NCBI RefSeq assembly: GCF_036013745.1
Contig: NZ_CP107880.1
Location: forward strand, 7,874,001-7,938,000
Direction: 5' to 3'
Source of the DNA: Streptomyces sp. NBC_00483
Lineage (GTDB): Bacteria; Actinomycetota; Actinomycetes; Streptomycetales; Streptomycetaceae
Length of the DNA: 64,000 bases
In this document: piece by piece, positions 34,066 to 41,974 of the stretch
Position numbering within the stretch: position 1 is the stretch's first letter
Layout of the letters: each line of letters opens with the position of its first letter
Made by a program: the position numbers and the translations under genes
Notes under the pieces: generated by a model
Database searches by the model: none
What the model was told of the DNA's origin: nothing
The model's input: only the letters and a program-made list of their open reading frames with translations

Positions 34066-36804
34066 GTGGTTCAGATCAGCCGACGCTCAGTACTCGCCAC
34101 TGCCGCAGCAGGCGGAGCAGCTGCCCTCCTTGTCCCGTCCGCAACGGCGCGCGCCGATCAGATGCGCACTCAGTCCGCGAGCGCCCCACTCAGAGCGGAA
34201 GGCCACGACCCCGTCACGCTGCACTGGCTGGAGAAGGAGGCACCCGCCGAACTAACCGGGGGAGCTACCTGGGGAGTTCCGTGGCCGGCCGGTTCGTTCA
34301 AGCCGGACCAGGATTTCTCCCTCACCACGGCGTCCGGCAAGCAGGTCCCGGTACAGAGCTGGCCGACGGGCTGGTGGCCGGACGGTTCGGTCAAGTGGAC
34401 AGCCCATGCCATCAGTTCCACGGCCGAGCGCAGTGACACCTACACGCTGGCCGCGGGAGAGTCGGCCCAGCAGACCAGTGCGGTCACGGTGCACACCGGC
34501 CGCGACCAGTACACCGTGAGCACAGGCGTGATCGATGTGGTGTTCCCGCGCAAGGGCGACCGCCTGATTTCGTCGATCCGGCGTGGTGACACGGTGATCG
34601 CCAAGGACGGGCGCCTGGTCGCCTCCCGCCAGGACCGACCCGATACCGACGGGGCGACGGTGATCAAAACGGAGCCCTTCACCGGCTTCGTCAGCTCGGT
34701 CAAGGTGGAGCAGGAAGGCCCCGTCCGCGCGGTGGTCAAGGTGGAAGGCAAGCACCAGAAGGGACGTCGCGCCTGGTTGCCCTTCACGGTGCGGTTCTAC
34801 CTCTATGCCGGCTCCGACGCGATCCGCACCGTGCACACCTTCGTTTTCGACGGCAACGAGAACAAGGACTTCCTCAACGGGCTCGGCATCCGGTTCACCG
34901 TACCGATGCGCGGCGAACTGCACGACCGGCACATCCGGTTCGCCGGCCAGGACAAGGGCGTGCTCTCCGAAGCTGTGCGCGGCATCACCGGCCTGCGACG
35001 CGACCCCGGAGCGTCGGTCCGCACCGCGCAGCACGAGGGCAAGGCGACGCCGGCGACCAGCACCTGGGACAGCCGGGTCACCTCCCGCCTGCAGTACATT
35101 CCCGCATTCGGCGACTACAGCCTCAGCCAGCTCAACGCCCATGGCTTCGAACTGCGCAAGCGCACCAAGCTGGGGCGCTCCTGGATCCGGGTCGACGGCG
35201 GCAAGCGCGCCGAGGGCCTGGCCTATGTGGGCTCCCCGAGCGGCGGGTTCGCCTTCGGTATGCGCAACTTCTGGCAACTGCACCCCACCGAGCTGCAGAT
35301 CGAGGGCGCTGCCAGTGAAGAGGCACAGACGACCGTGTGGATGTGGTCGCCGCGGGCCGGCGCGATGGACCTGCGTTTCTACCACGACGGTATGGGCCAG
35401 GACACCTACCCTGAGCAGCTGGAGGGACTGGAGATCACCTACGAGGACTACGAGCCCGGCTTCGGTACCCCTTACGGCGTGGCCCGCACCACCGAAATGA
35501 CCTTCTGGGCCCTGGGCGCGACGCCGACCGCCGAGCGCTTCTCGCAGCTCGCGGCGGCCAACGCCACACCGCCGCAGCTGGTCGGCAGTCCCGAACATCA
35601 CCACTCGGCCAAGGTGTTCGGCTCCTGGAGTCCGGTCGACCGGTCCGTGCCGGCCAAAGCGAAGTTCGAGGACAGGCTTCAGGCAATGCACGACTACCAC
35701 CGCGGCCAGGTGGACCAGCGCTCCTGGTACGGGTTCTGGGACTACGGCGACATCATGCACAGCTACGACGGGGACCGGCACACGTGGTCGTACGACGTCG
35801 GCGGCTACGCCTGGGACAACTCCGAGCTCTCCACGGACCTGTGGCTCTGGTACCACTACCTGCGCACCGGCGACGCCGAGGCCTTCCGCTTCGTCGAAGC
35901 CATGTGCCGCCACACCAGCGAGGTGGACATGTACCACATCGGCAAGTACCAGGGTCTGGGCACGCGGCACGGTGTCATGCACTGGGGAGACAGCGCCAAG
36001 CAGGTCCGCATCAGCAACGCCGGGTACAAGCGGTTCTACTACTTCCTCACCGGCGACGAACGCGTCGGCGACATCCTGCACGAACTCGTGGACGCCGACC
36101 GCAGCTTCCTCGTCCTCGACCCCGGTCGCAAACTCCGGGAGGGCGATCCGTTCGAGCCCGACCCCAAGGCGATGCCGGTCGGCACCACGACCGACTGGGG
36201 ATCGCTGGCCATGGCCTGGCTCGCCGAGTGGGAGCGCAATGGCAACCCCATCGCCAAGAAGAAGCTCCTCAACGGCGCCCAGAGCATCGCCGCCCTGCCC
36301 AACGGCTGGGTGCAGAGCGGCGACATCACCTACAACCTCGCCGACGGGAAGTTCACCGGACCCAGCGAGCCGAGCGTGTACGTGGGCTCGCTCAGCTCGG
36401 TCTTCGGACTCGTCGAGGTCATGACCGAAGTCGTCGCCCTCACCGACGACGAGACGGTGAAGAAGCAATGGGTGACCTTCTGCCGCCTCTACAACGCGAC
36501 CAAGGCCGAGCAGAAGGAGGTCACAGGATCGGACTGGGGCAATCTCAACCTCCGTCAGGCCTACGCGCGGGCCACCGCCTACGCCGCCAGCCAGCTCGAC
36601 GACACCACCCTTGCCAAGCGCGCCTGGCAGGAACTGCGAACGGGCCACGCCGGCTACCCGGATGACCACGACTTCTCCGCCCACCGCATCGAGGGACCCG
36701 ACGCACTCAACCCGGTCGACGAGGCGAGCCTTTCCGCCAACGCCAGCGCCCAGTTCGGCCTCGCCACGATCCAGTGCCTGGCCCTTGTCGGCGACGAAAT
36801 CTGA
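34066..36804 (+). CDS. Exo-rhamnogalacturonan lyase, PcRGLX/YetA-like, copy 2
   Basis: Tat-exported protein of 912 residues. The GTG at 34066 has AAGGGAG 9 bp upstream and gives MVQISRRSVLATAAAGG with the twin arginines at 6-7. Domain order matches copy 1 at 22015: LHWLEKEAPAELTGGATWGVPWPAG, central RHIRFAGQDKGVLSEAVRGITGLRRDPG, then toroid WYGFWDYGDIMHSYDGDRHTW and GGYAWDNSELS. Full-length alignment with copy 1 is possible by eye with many substitutions, so the two are old paralogues rather than a recent duplication. It leads a plus-strand set with a DeoR/LacI regulator and a PL11 lyase. Different chain-end or acetylation preferences could explain keeping both. Confidence 0.88.
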   Translation: MVQISRRSVLATAAAGGAAALLVPSATARADQMRTQSASAPLRAEGHDPVTLHWLEKEAPAELTGGATWGVPWPAGSFKPDQDFSLTTASGKQVPVQSWPTGWWPDGSVKWTAHAISSTAERSDTYTLAAGESAQQTSAVTVHTGRDQYTVSTGVIDVVFPRKGDRLISSIRRGDTVIAKDGRLVASRQDRPDTDGATVIKTEPFTGFVSSVKVEQEGPVRAVVKVEGKHQKGRRAWLPFTVRFYLYAGSDAIRTVHTFVFDGNENKDFLNGLGIRFTVPMRGELHDRHIRFAGQDKGVLSEAVRGITGLRRDPGASVRTAQHEGKATPATSTWDSRVTSRLQYIPAFGDYSLSQLNAHGFELRKRTKLGRSWIRVDGGKRAEGLAYVGSPSGGFAFGMRNFWQLHPTELQIEGAASEEAQTTVWMWSPRAGAMDLRFYHDGMGQDTYPEQLEGLEITYEDYEPGFGTPYGVARTTEMTFWALGATPTAERFSQLAAANATPPQLVGSPEHHHSAKVFGSWSPVDRSVPAKAKFEDRLQAMHDYHRGQVDQRSWYGFWDYGDIMHSYDGDRHTWSYDVGGYAWDNSELSTDLWLWYHYLRTGDAEAFRFVEAMCRHTSEVDMYHIGKYQGLGTRHGVMHWGDSAKQVRISNAGYKRFYYFLTGDERVGDILHELVDADRSFLVLDPGRKLREGDPFEPDPKAMPVGTTTDWGSLAMAWLAEWERNGNPIAKKKLLNGAQSIAALPNGWVQSGDITYNLADGKFTGPSEPSVYVGSLSSVFGLVEVMTEVVALTDDETVKKQWVTFCRLYNATKAEQKEVTGSDWGNLNLRQAYARATAYAASQLDDTTLAKRAWQELRTGHAGYPDDHDFSAHRIEGPDALNPVDEASLSANASAQFGLATIQCLALVGDEI

Positions 36805-36899
36805 CATCGGAGACAAGCTGTCGCCGGAGCGCCCAGCTCGGAGCATGATCGAGCAGCTTCCTCTACGATCGTTAAGAACTGTTCACCAGAGGGGGCCCA

Positions 36900-38003
36900 A
36901 TGACTGACATGCTCGTCGCCCAGCGGCGTGAGCAACTGCTCAACGAGCTGCAGGCGTCCGGCGGCCTCAAGGTCATCGATCTCGCAGCGCGCCTGGGTGT
37001 CTCCCGGGCGACCGTCCGGCGTGACCTTCTCGACCTGGAAAACGAAGGAAAGCTGAGCCGTGTACGGGGTGGCGCCATGCTGGCCACCAGGCACGACAGC
37101 GCAGCGCCCGCGCAGGCCGTGGTGCCCGCACCCCGCTCGGCGCCGCCGCAGGACGGGCCGACCGTGGGCCTGATCGTGCCGTCGGCGACCTACTACTATC
37201 CGCGGGTCGTCGCCGGGGTGCAGGCCGTTGCGGCCGAGCGGGGGGCACGGGTGGTCATCACGCTCTCCGACTACAGCGGGGACGGTGACGCGCAACGCAT
37301 CGAGGAGCTTGCCGGCTCCGGGGCCTCCGGACTGCTCGTCGCTTCGCCGGGCGGCCACGAACTGCCCGAGAAGAACCTGCACCAGCTCGAGGACCTGGGT
37401 CTGCCCTTCGTCCTGTTGGAGCGGCAGCCTCATGACCCCTTCACCACCTGCGAGTTCGTCGCCTCCGACCACCGTCAGGGCGCATACGCGGCCGTGCGTC
37501 ACCTGGCGCGACTCGGCCACCAGAAGGTGGCCTTGTTCACCAACGGGAGTCCCACCGCGGCGCTTCTTCACGACGGGCACAAGGCGGCGCTGCGACGCCT
37601 GGAACTTGACGGCGATGTCCCCGTCGTGGACAGCGGCCGCCCGACCCTGGGCTCCGATGAGGCCACCCAGTGCTACGACCGCTTCATCAGTGCTTGTCAG
37701 GAGAGCCAGGTCCGGGCGGCGCTCGTCCACTCCGACCACGACGCCATTGAACTGATGCGCAGAATGCGACTCCAGGGCCTTCAGGCCCCCAAGGACCTCG
37801 CACTCATCGCGTACGACGACGAGATCGCCTCGCTCGCCGATGTACCGCTCACTGCTGTGGCCCCGCCGAAGCGCACCATCGGGGAGTACGCGGCACGCCT
37901 GCTCCTGGACCGGCTGGCCGCCCCGGACCCGGACACCATCCCTGTCCGCCAGATGCTCCTGCAGCCCCGTCTGACGATCAGAGCCTCCTGCGGTACGGCC
38001 TGA
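36900..38003 (+). CDS. Hybrid regulator: DeoR-type DNA-binding, LacI-type sensor
   Basis: Regulator of 367 residues. Residues 5-62 form a DeoR winged helix (RREQLLNELQASGGLKVIDLAARLGVSRATVRRDLLDLENEGK) ending in RVRGGA. From about 80 the DeoR sugar-phosphate domain is replaced by a LacI/periplasmic-binding-like domain (VGLIVPSATYYYPRVVAGVQAVAAERGARVVITLS, HLARLGHQKVALFTNG, LIAYDDEIASLADVPLTAV). GAGGGGG precedes the ATG. It sits 95 bp after the exo-lyase gene, so it is probably co-transcribed and controls this lyase set in response to a free sugar. Confidence 0.9.
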   Translation: MTDMLVAQRREQLLNELQASGGLKVIDLAARLGVSRATVRRDLLDLENEGKLSRVRGGAMLATRHDSAAPAQAVVPAPRSAPPQDGPTVGLIVPSATYYYPRVVAGVQAVAAERGARVVITLSDYSGDGDAQRIEELAGSGASGLLVASPGGHELPEKNLHQLEDLGLPFVLLERQPHDPFTTCEFVASDHRQGAYAAVRHLARLGHQKVALFTNGSPTAALLHDGHKAALRRLELDGDVPVVDSGRPTLGSDEATQCYDRFISACQESQVRAALVHSDHDAIELMRRMRLQGLQAPKDLALIAYDDEIASLADVPLTAVAPPKRTIGEYAARLLLDRLAAPDPDTIPVRQMLLQPRLTIRASCGTA

Positions 38004-38011
38004 CCCGCCTT

Positions 38012-38051
38012 TGTCTGGGGCCCGCTCGTCATGACGAGCGGGCCCCAGACA
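38012..38051. terminator. Perfect 40-bp palindrome, terminator
   Basis: Two 20-bp arms with no unpaired loop (TGTCTGGGGCCCGCTCGTCA and its complement), 8 bp after the DeoR/LacI regulator stop. It separates this gene from the PL11 gene, which has its own promoter downstream. Confidence 0.9.
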
Positions 38052-38092
38052 TGTTCATGGCGAAGAAAACTGCCGCAACTTGGCTGTAGGCA

Positions 38093-38121
38093 TTGACGGT
38101 TGAGTCAGGTGTGGCCACTAT
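38093..38121 (+). promoter_or_regulatory. Probable promoter of the PL11 lyase gene
   Basis: TTGACG (38093-38098) and CACTAT (38116-38121) are separated by 17 bp, fitting a vegetative actinomycete promoter. It lies between the palindromic terminator and the PL11 start, leaving a leader of about 130 nt. Confidence 0.5.
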
Positions 38122-38256
38122 GCGCGGAAGCGAAGCAATTCGACGCATCAGAATGCGGCTGCATACATGACGCTTCATCAGCGTCCACTTCGCGACGAAG
38201 GTGGCAGCCCTCCGGAAGCAAGCCCGGAACCAAGCAACGAAGCCAGGGAGGCTTTC

Positions 38257-40149
38257 GTGCGCCATAATCATCAACGGAGAACAACCCGCTGGCTGGCGTT
38301 AGCCGTAGCCGCGGCTGTTTCCGTAGCCGCAGCTCTCATCGCCGGCCTGAGCCCCATCGAGGCGGCGCAGGCAGAGCCCGTGGAGGGCCAGAAGACGTCC
38401 GCTGCCGCTCCAGCACGCGCCATGGAGAACCTCGACCGCGCAGTGGTCGCGGTCAGAAGCAGCAGCACCGACGTCCTGGTCTCCTGGCGGCTGCTCGGCC
38501 TGGATCCGGATGGCATCGGCTTCAACCTCTACCGCTCCACCGGTGGTGCCTCATCCACCAAGCTCAACAGCGAAGTGCTGACCGGCAGGACGAACTTCGT
38601 CGACACCACCGCCGATCTGACCAAGTCCAACAGCTACCGGGTCCGGCCCGTCGTCGACGGCAAGGAACAGTCCTCCAGTAAAACCTTCACCCTCAGCGCC
38701 GACCACGCCCAGGAACCTGCGGTGCGCATTCCGCTGCAAGCCGGGGGCCCCATCAAGTTCACCTGGGTCGGAGACCTGGACGGCGACGGCACGTACGACT
38801 ACGTCGTGGACCGGCAGACCTCACCGCAGAGCATCGAGGCCTACCGCAGCGACGGCACCCTCCTGTGGAAGATGGACCTGGGAGCCAACAGCACCAATCA
38901 GACCAACATCGAGCCGGGCTCGTCGACCATCGACGTCGGCAACTGGGACGGCGTCACCGTCCACGACCTCGACGGCGACGGCCGAGCCGAGGTCGCGATC
39001 CGTATCGCCAACGGTGTCACCTTCGGCGACGGCAAGAAGTTCACCTACAGCGACGACACACACCAGTTCATCGCCATCCTCGACGGCCGGACCGGTGCCG
39101 CCCGCGCCACCGCCCCAGTCCCCGACGACTACATCGCGGACGGCCCCATGGGCGCACGCTTCGGCGTCGGCTACCTGAACGGCTCCACACCGAGTCTCGT
39201 CGCTTTCATGAAGAACCGCGTCGGCAGCGGTGACTTCAACCTGATGTACACGGCGTGGCAGTTCGACGGCAGCACCGTCAAGCAGCAGTGGAAGTGGCTG
39301 CGCGGCGACCAGGATGCCCCCGACGGGCACAACACCCGCATCGTGGACGTGGACGGCGACGGCAAGGACGAGATCGCCGAGATCGGCTTCGTCCTGAACG
39401 GCGACGGTACGCTGCGCTACTCGCTCGCCTCCAAGGGCGTCGTCCACGGCGACCGCTTCTACATCGGCAAGATGGACCCGGACCGCCCAGGCCTGCAGGG
39501 GTACGGCATCCAGCAGAACAACGCCAGCGGCCTGCGCGAGTACTACTACGACGCCACCGACGGCAAGATGATCTGGCAACACAGCGCTGACGGTGTCACC
39601 GACGTCGGCCGCGGCCTGGTCGGCGACATCGACCCTCGGTACAAGGGCATGGAGGCCTGGTCGTTCTCAGGCATCTACAACGCCCCCACCAACAAGCTGA
39701 CCGAGTCGGACACGTCACTGAGCCCGTGGCCGTCGCTCGGCATCTGGTGGGACGGCGACCTGGGCATGGAACTCCTCAACAACCAGCGGATCGAGAAGTG
39801 GGACCCGGACAACCCCGCGTCGAGCAGTTCGCTTCCCCGCCTGGAGAGCCTCTACAAGTACGGTGCCGTCGGAGTGGGAAGTCCGGGCAACCCGACCCTC
39901 GTTGGCGACCTCATGGGTGACTGGCGCGAAGAAGCGGTGTACCCCAACGCTGACAACGACGGGCTCGTCGTCTTCACCACCGACCAGCCGACCGACACCG
40001 GCCTCTACACGCTCGCCCACAACCCGGCCTACCGGAACGCCATGACGGTCAAGGGATACCTGCAGTCCCACGAACTCGACTACTACCTGGGCAACGGCAT
40101 GAGCACCCCGCCGCGGCCCAATATCACCTATACGTCCAGCGGCTCCTGA
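38257..40149 (+). CDS. PL11 rhamnogalacturonan lyase
   Basis: Secreted lyase of 630 residues. The GTG at 38257 has GGGAGG 5 bp upstream and begins a signal sequence (RWLALAVAAAVSVAAALIAG) running to about residue 40. The rest is the PL11 eight-bladed beta-propeller with repeated calcium loops (DLDGDGTYDYV, DLDGDGRAEVA, DVDGDGKDEIAE) and an N-terminal FN3-like strand set (AVRSSSTDVLVSWRLLGLDPDGIGFNLYRS). The family includes Bacillus YesW and YesX and cuts the RG-I backbone between rhamnose and galacturonate by calcium-dependent beta-elimination. The ending NITYTSSGS shows there is no extra binding module. Confidence 0.94.
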   Translation: MRHNHQRRTTRWLALAVAAAVSVAAALIAGLSPIEAAQAEPVEGQKTSAAAPARAMENLDRAVVAVRSSSTDVLVSWRLLGLDPDGIGFNLYRSTGGASSTKLNSEVLTGRTNFVDTTADLTKSNSYRVRPVVDGKEQSSSKTFTLSADHAQEPAVRIPLQAGGPIKFTWVGDLDGDGTYDYVVDRQTSPQSIEAYRSDGTLLWKMDLGANSTNQTNIEPGSSTIDVGNWDGVTVHDLDGDGRAEVAIRIANGVTFGDGKKFTYSDDTHQFIAILDGRTGAARATAPVPDDYIADGPMGARFGVGYLNGSTPSLVAFMKNRVGSGDFNLMYTAWQFDGSTVKQQWKWLRGDQDAPDGHNTRIVDVDGDGKDEIAEIGFVLNGDGTLRYSLASKGVVHGDRFYIGKMDPDRPGLQGYGIQQNNASGLREYYYDATDGKMIWQHSADGVTDVGRGLVGDIDPRYKGMEAWSFSGIYNAPTNKLTESDTSLSPWPSLGIWWDGDLGMELLNNQRIEKWDPDNPASSSSLPRLESLYKYGAVGVGSPGNPTLVGDLMGDWREEAVYPNADNDGLVVFTTDQPTDTGLYTLAHNPAYRNAMTVKGYLQSHELDYYLGNGMSTPPRPNITYTSSGS

Positions 40150-40161
40150 CGCCGCATCGAA

Positions 40162-40220
40162 CCCCTGCCTGCTGTGCGCCGCCGTCTCGCTCAACCGGAC
40201 CGGCCCACGGCGGGCAGGGG
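40162..40220. terminator. Imperfect hairpin between PL11 and CE12 genes
   Basis: A 19-bp stem (40162-40180 with 40202-40220) with three mismatches lies just after the PL11 stop. The remaining part of the 40150-40485 gap, up to the convergent CE12 gene, shows no gene or other clear signal. Confidence 0.6.
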
Positions 40221-40485
40221 CCACTTGTACGCAGGCTGCCCGGCGCGCGGAGTCGGGCGACGGCCCCTCCCTCGGGGAGTGCGCGAGAACAGGCACACCC
40301 CGAGGGGGAGGGCCAGCCGGTTTCCGGCGCCTGGCCGAGGTGGCTGACCGTCCGAGGCCGGCGGTGGTTCGGTCAGAACCCTGTGGCGACGACGGGCGTT
40401 GGCGCTGCCCAGCGTGCGGAGGGCTGCGTCCGCATGAGGTGGTGAGGGCGAAGACCACGGTCCTGCCAGTGCGAACGACCGCTGA

Positions 40486-41547
40486 TCACCGGATGACCCG
40501 AGCGGGGATGAGACGCTGCGCCTTGAGATCCTCAAGCACGAGATCGGCGAACGTGGTGGCCCCGTACACCGACGTGTGGGTGTTGTCGCCGTTGATATTG
40601 GTCAGGTAGAGGTCACCGGAGCCGGCCGGACCCAGGCTCTCCACAAGCTTCTGCGTCATGGCCGTCAGGTCGACGAGCGGGACGTCCAGTTCCTTGGCCA
40701 GGGAACGCATCTCCACGGGCAGGTTGGCGGCCATGACGTGCAGGGCGACGTCGTTGAGGGTGCCGTCGCTGTTGAAGCGGCGACGCACGATGGGTGTGAC
40801 GAAGACAGGCTCGCCGCCCTTGGCCCTGACCCGCTCCGCCATGCTCGTGAGGTTCCTGCGGTAGTCGGCCGCCGTGGTGGTCTTGTCGTTGTGGGCGAGC
40901 TGGATGAGTACCAGATCTCCCTTTCGGATCCGGGCCTCGAGGGTGTCGAACAGGGCCGGGTTGTCCAGGAAGCTCTGCGATGACTCGCCGGAATCCGCGT
41001 AGTTGGCAACCGAGATGCCGTGCCCCAGGAACTGGGTTATCTCCTGCCCCCACCCGGTGTATGGCTCGGCGGCCTGGTCGCACACGGTGGAGTCGCCTGC
41101 GAGCAGGAGCTTGGGCACGTGATGAGCCGGAGCGACGTTCAGGGAGGCGAGTTGGGGCGCGGAGCCCTCGAAGCGCAGATCCAGCCCAGGGCTTCCCGAC
41201 GGGCCGGTCGGCTCGCCTTCGGGTTCGCGGACGTTCACGGTGAAGCTGCGTCGCGTCAGATGGCCGGCCGCGGTCGACGTCTCCGGCAGCATCGCGCGGC
41301 GTGTCTCCGCCGAGACGCTGGTGCTGCCGGCGTTCCGTCCGCCGAGCAGGGCGCTGACGTTGTAGTCGCCGGGCGGGACGTCGAAGTGGCAGACGATCGG
41401 CCCACTGCCGGTGCACTCCTTGGGCAGGTGAGCTCCGGCGGCGCTGTGTGCTTGTGCCGGACCGCTCAGCAGTGTCGAGATGCCGACGACCGCGCCAATC
41501 AGCGCGGTACAACTGGCGGTTTTGCGCCTGGAGATGGAGAGAGGCAT
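40486..41547 (-). CDS. CE12-type rhamnogalacturonan acetylesterase 2
   Basis: Secreted SGNH esterase of 353 residues with a Sec signal (1-33, GPAQAHS). The N-terminal beta-sandwich (VCHFDVPPGDYNVSALLGG) and the catalytic part are colinear with the paralogue at 20849. Catalytic positions are complete: Ser153 in AGDSTVCD, HNDKT, and Asp321-x-x-His324 in GDNTHTS. It removes acetyl groups from RG-I. It is a lone minus-strand gene whose upstream region carries two TGAATCAA elements, also seen ahead of the SGNH operon at 33595. Confidence 0.92.
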   Translation of the reverse strand: MPLSISRRKTASCTALIGAVVGISTLLSGPAQAHSAAGAHLPKECTGSGPIVCHFDVPPGDYNVSALLGGRNAGSTSVSAETRRAMLPETSTAAGHLTRRSFTVNVREPEGEPTGPSGSPGLDLRFEGSAPQLASLNVAPAHHVPKLLLAGDSTVCDQAAEPYTGWGQEITQFLGHGISVANYADSGESSQSFLDNPALFDTLEARIRKGDLVLIQLAHNDKTTTAADYRRNLTSMAERVRAKGGEPVFVTPIVRRRFNSDGTLNDVALHVMAANLPVEMRSLAKELDVPLVDLTAMTQKLVESLGPAGSGDLYLTNINGDNTHTSVYGATTFADLVLEDLKAQRLIPARVIR

Positions 41548-41884
41548 GACGGTAACCCTTCGCTGTGGTGGTGTCTCAGGTGCTTTCGACCATGGAGGTC
41601 TCGAGGAGAAGAGAAGACGGCCCCTGCACGGGGCAGCACGGAGCTATGCGATAGCCGGGGGAGCGGCTTCGGGCTCAGGAGGACGCGGGCAACGGTGCCG
41701 GGCCGCATGCAATCCGGCGAATGGCACTTTGATTCAGAACTGAGCACCCGTCAATGTCTACGTACAGATTGATTCAGCTGGGATCGCACCTGAACGTTGA
41801 GATCCGCTGCTCTGAGTGGTCAACAGGTCTGTTGGAAAGGCAAGTTGATGTCCAGCGGCTTCCCTGTGAGTACGGTCAGACCCG

Positions 41885-41913
41885 TTGACACGGTCCATGA
41901 CGGTTCATAGCGT
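41885..41913 (+). promoter_or_regulatory. Promoter of the 41975 gene
   Basis: TTGACA (41885-41890), 17-bp spacer, TAGCGT (41908-41913): a near-consensus vegetative promoter. The operator at 41932-41945 lies about 20 bp beyond, a typical repressor position. Confidence 0.78.
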
Positions 41914-41931
41914 TCACATCAGTTCAAAGAC

Positions 41932-41945
41932 CTGTAACGTTTCAA
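41932..41945. promoter_or_regulatory. LacI operator CTGTAACGTTTCAA
   Basis: Matches the TGWAACGCTTCAA consensus found at 48064, 49418, 52185 and 52449, with one change (T for C in the core). It lies between the promoter and the ribosome site of the 41975 gene and places that gene in the regulon of the repressor at 48379. Confidence 0.7.
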
Positions 41946-41974
41946 GATCGGCTCGTGGGCCGAAGGGGGAGACC

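Larger units (their letters stand above)
41548..41974. other. Divergent intergenic region upstream of CE12 and the 41975 gene
   Basis: No gene seen. TTTGATTCAG (from about 41728) and ATTGATTCAG (from about 41768) are direct repeats about 40 bp apart; on the CE12 strand they read TGAATCAA, and a TTGACG lies between them. The rightward promoter and operator for the 41975 gene are listed separately. Confidence 0.5.

Noticed and set aside
34252..36846. 864-codon minus-strand frame opposite the second exo-RG lyase
   Set aside because: Antisense shadow of a well-supported gene; no recognisable protein features.
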